In this document: one piece after another, positions 62,965 to 64,000 of the stretch
Numbering within the stretch: position 1 is the first letter of the stretch
How the letters are laid out: each line of letters opens with the position of its first letter
Assembly (NCBI GenBank): GCA_023251095.1
Contig: JAHEZL010000022.1
Location: forward strand, 1-64,000
DNA: 64,000 nt
Source: Flavobacteriales bacterium
GTDB lineage: Bacteria > Bacteroidota > Bacteroidia > Flavobacteriales_C > GCA-002722245
Direction of reading: 5' to 3'
The notes under the pieces: model-generated
What the model was told of the DNA's origin: nothing
The model's database searches: none
The model's input: the letters and a program-made list of their open reading frames with translations, nothing else
Position numbers and translations under genes: made by a program

Positions 62965-63841
62965 CCGATTCCTCGTGATTGATAATCTCAACGATTTTGC
63001 CTTGTTTGTAAACTGTGGTTTTAAATAATTTTCCGTCGGAAGTATATTGAAACACCTTTCCGTCTTTTAAGAATCCGTTTTCAAATAAGCCCTGACGTGC
63101 AACACGGCCCTGACGGTCTTTTAATCGATACATACCATTACCGTCAAATACTCCGTCTTTATATTTCACTTCTTCGCCAGACTCCGCTGCTGCTTTGTTT
63201 TCTTTCACCGGCTCGGTTTTTTTAACAGAGGCCGTACTTTCAGTTGGGGTTTTTCTTTCAAAAACCTTAGAAGTGGCTGCGTCAAACTTACCGTCCTGAT
63301 AATTTTTTTCCGACTTCAATTCTCCGTTGTCGTAGTATTCTTTAATTACCCCCGACTCTTTTCCATCCGTCCACTCCCCTTCAATCATTATTTTTCCGTT
63401 TTCGTGATAATATTTCTGAACACCTGTGCGGGTTCCCTGATTGTTGTATTTCCAGTCGCTGGCGATTTGTCCGTTTTCGTAGTAGTATTTGTATTCCCCT
63501 ATCCATCTGTTGTTTTTCCATATACCTTCCTCTCGCTTATTTCCATTAGGGTAGTAAAAAATCGCGTATCCGTTGGGGCGATTGCTTACATAGGTAATTA
63601 CGTCTTTTACTTTATCATTATTGAAGTAGTGGGTCCATTTACCGTTTTTCAGGTCATCCAGATAGTCACCTTCTTCTACTTTTTGATCATCCTTATAATC
63701 AGGAAGCTTTTTATCTCTGTTGAAGTAAATCCAGTGACCTTGTTTAAGATTGTTTTGATCTATTACATTATAAGTGCCGGTTTGGGCGTTCAAAGAGGAC
63801 CCAATCCCTACAATTAATAATATGACAATCAATTTTTTCAT
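62957..63841 (-). CDS. Exported YwqK/MORN-type repeat protein
   Basis: The protein has 294 residues with signal peptide (GIGSSLNA, cut before Q). About eight degenerate 22-24-residue repeats follow (GKWTHYFNN, GIWKNNRWIGEYKYYYENG, KYYHENGKIMIEGEW). These give the name 'YwqK family antitoxin' in databases. The signal peptide argues against a cytosolic antitoxin; MORN-like repeats form a beta-sheet ribbon. A low-complexity Lys/Glu/Thr segment (about 195-235) precedes two more repeats. Function is unknown, location periplasm or surface. No toxin partner is adjacent. Confidence 0.8.
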   Translation of the reverse strand: MKKLIVILLIVGIGSSLNAQTGTYNVIDQNNLKQGHWIYFNRDKKLPDYKDDQKVEEGDYLDDLKNGKWTHYFNNDKVKDVITYVSNRPNGYAIFYYPNGNKREEGIWKNNRWIGEYKYYYENGQIASDWKYNNQGTRTGVQKYYHENGKIMIEGEWTDGKESGVIKEYYDNGELKSEKNYQDGKFDAATSKVFERKTPTESTASVKKTEPVKENKAAAESGEEVKYKDGVFDGNGMYRLKDRQGRVARQGLFENGFLKDGKVFQYTSDGKLFKTTVYKQGKIVEIINHEESGR

Positions 63842-64000
63842 CCTCTTTTATTAGTGTATCAAGCTCTACAGTGTTTTACTTGGGTTTAACATATTTTGTT
63901 ACGTTTCAAACAATAATTTAAGTAAAAACACGTAGGGAGCGTTTTCAAATATAAGACCATTTTATTTATTTATTGTTAAGCCAAGGTCAACTAATTGTTT

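Noticed and set aside
63404-63817. 137-residue plus-strand ORF, Val/Phe/Ile-rich
   Set aside because: Antisense to the YwqK-type repeats; its hydrophobic runs come from Lys/Asn/Tyr codons read in reverse.

Overview
The window looks like the chromosome of an AT-rich Bacteroidota bacterium (Flavobacteriales or Chitinophagales type). The evidence is: type IX secretion (T9SS) C-terminal sorting domains on several large exported proteins, Bacteroidota-style promoters (TTG, about 19-20 bases, TAnnTTTG), weak Shine-Dalgarno signals, an ExbB/ExbD/TonB system, an OmpA protein with thrombospondin type 3 repeats, and many exported proteins with Gln directly after the predicted signal-peptidase I site. 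Most genes are ordinary housekeeping genes. The accessory content is the left edge and the secreted repeat proteins.

Left edge (1-1650): end of an integrated element. It holds four imperfect 23-24-base direct repeats that resemble IS21-type ends, a tyrosine recombinase on the minus strand, a perfect 11-base tandem repeat, and a 3' tRNA-Val(UAC) fragment followed by the tRNA's terminator. The fragment marks the element/chromosome junction (attR). The 394 bases between the integrase and exbB hold only these sites.

1774-13161: exbB-exbD run convergently into a folC-tonB pair. Next come nhaD, proline dehydrogenase, a secreted glucosaminidase with LysM, a PLP enzyme of the ACC deaminase/D-cysteine desulfhydrase family, a DUF5522-type Cys protein, two small lipoproteins, proC, a PlsC-type acyltransferase and two small membrane proteins.

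13158-34348: a 1610-residue T9SS protein built of about six 164-residue repeats, then mutS, a TrmH/SpoU methyltransferase, ompA, folK divergent from sppA, a GH3-type protein, a predicted periplasmic protein, a deoxynucleoside kinase, a FemAB-like/polysaccharide-deacetylase pair, purQ, anmK and an acyl-CoA dehydrogenase.

34446-47272: a MacAB-like tripartite set (adaptor lipoprotein, FtsX permease, LolD-type ATPase), recG, an MsbA-type ABC exporter, rbfA, a LolC/E-type permease, a T9SS-sorted M23 peptidase, a VWA protein and an RsmB/NOP2 RNA methyltransferase.

47351-54955: three tandem paralogous genes for large Gly/Thr/Ser-rich beta-strand proteins. They combine an autotransporter-type passenger repeat with a T9SS type A sorting domain, and are the most distinctive accessory locus here. 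54952-64000 holds polA, a lectin-like protein with a type B (gliding-motility) C-terminus, a glutaminyl-cyclase-type M28 lipoprotein, cysS and an exported YwqK/MORN-type repeat protein. I see nothing definite in 63842-64000.

Spaces between convergent genes are repeatedly filled by long imperfect palindromes of several families: 11211-11380 with 21330-21504; 21526-21573 with 28889-29034; 32056-32120 with 39681-39730; and 34369-34450. They probably act as bidirectional terminators or non-autonomous repeats. The glutaminyl cyclase and the six exported proteins with predicted N-terminal Gln form one functional theme: pyroglutamate capping of exported proteins.
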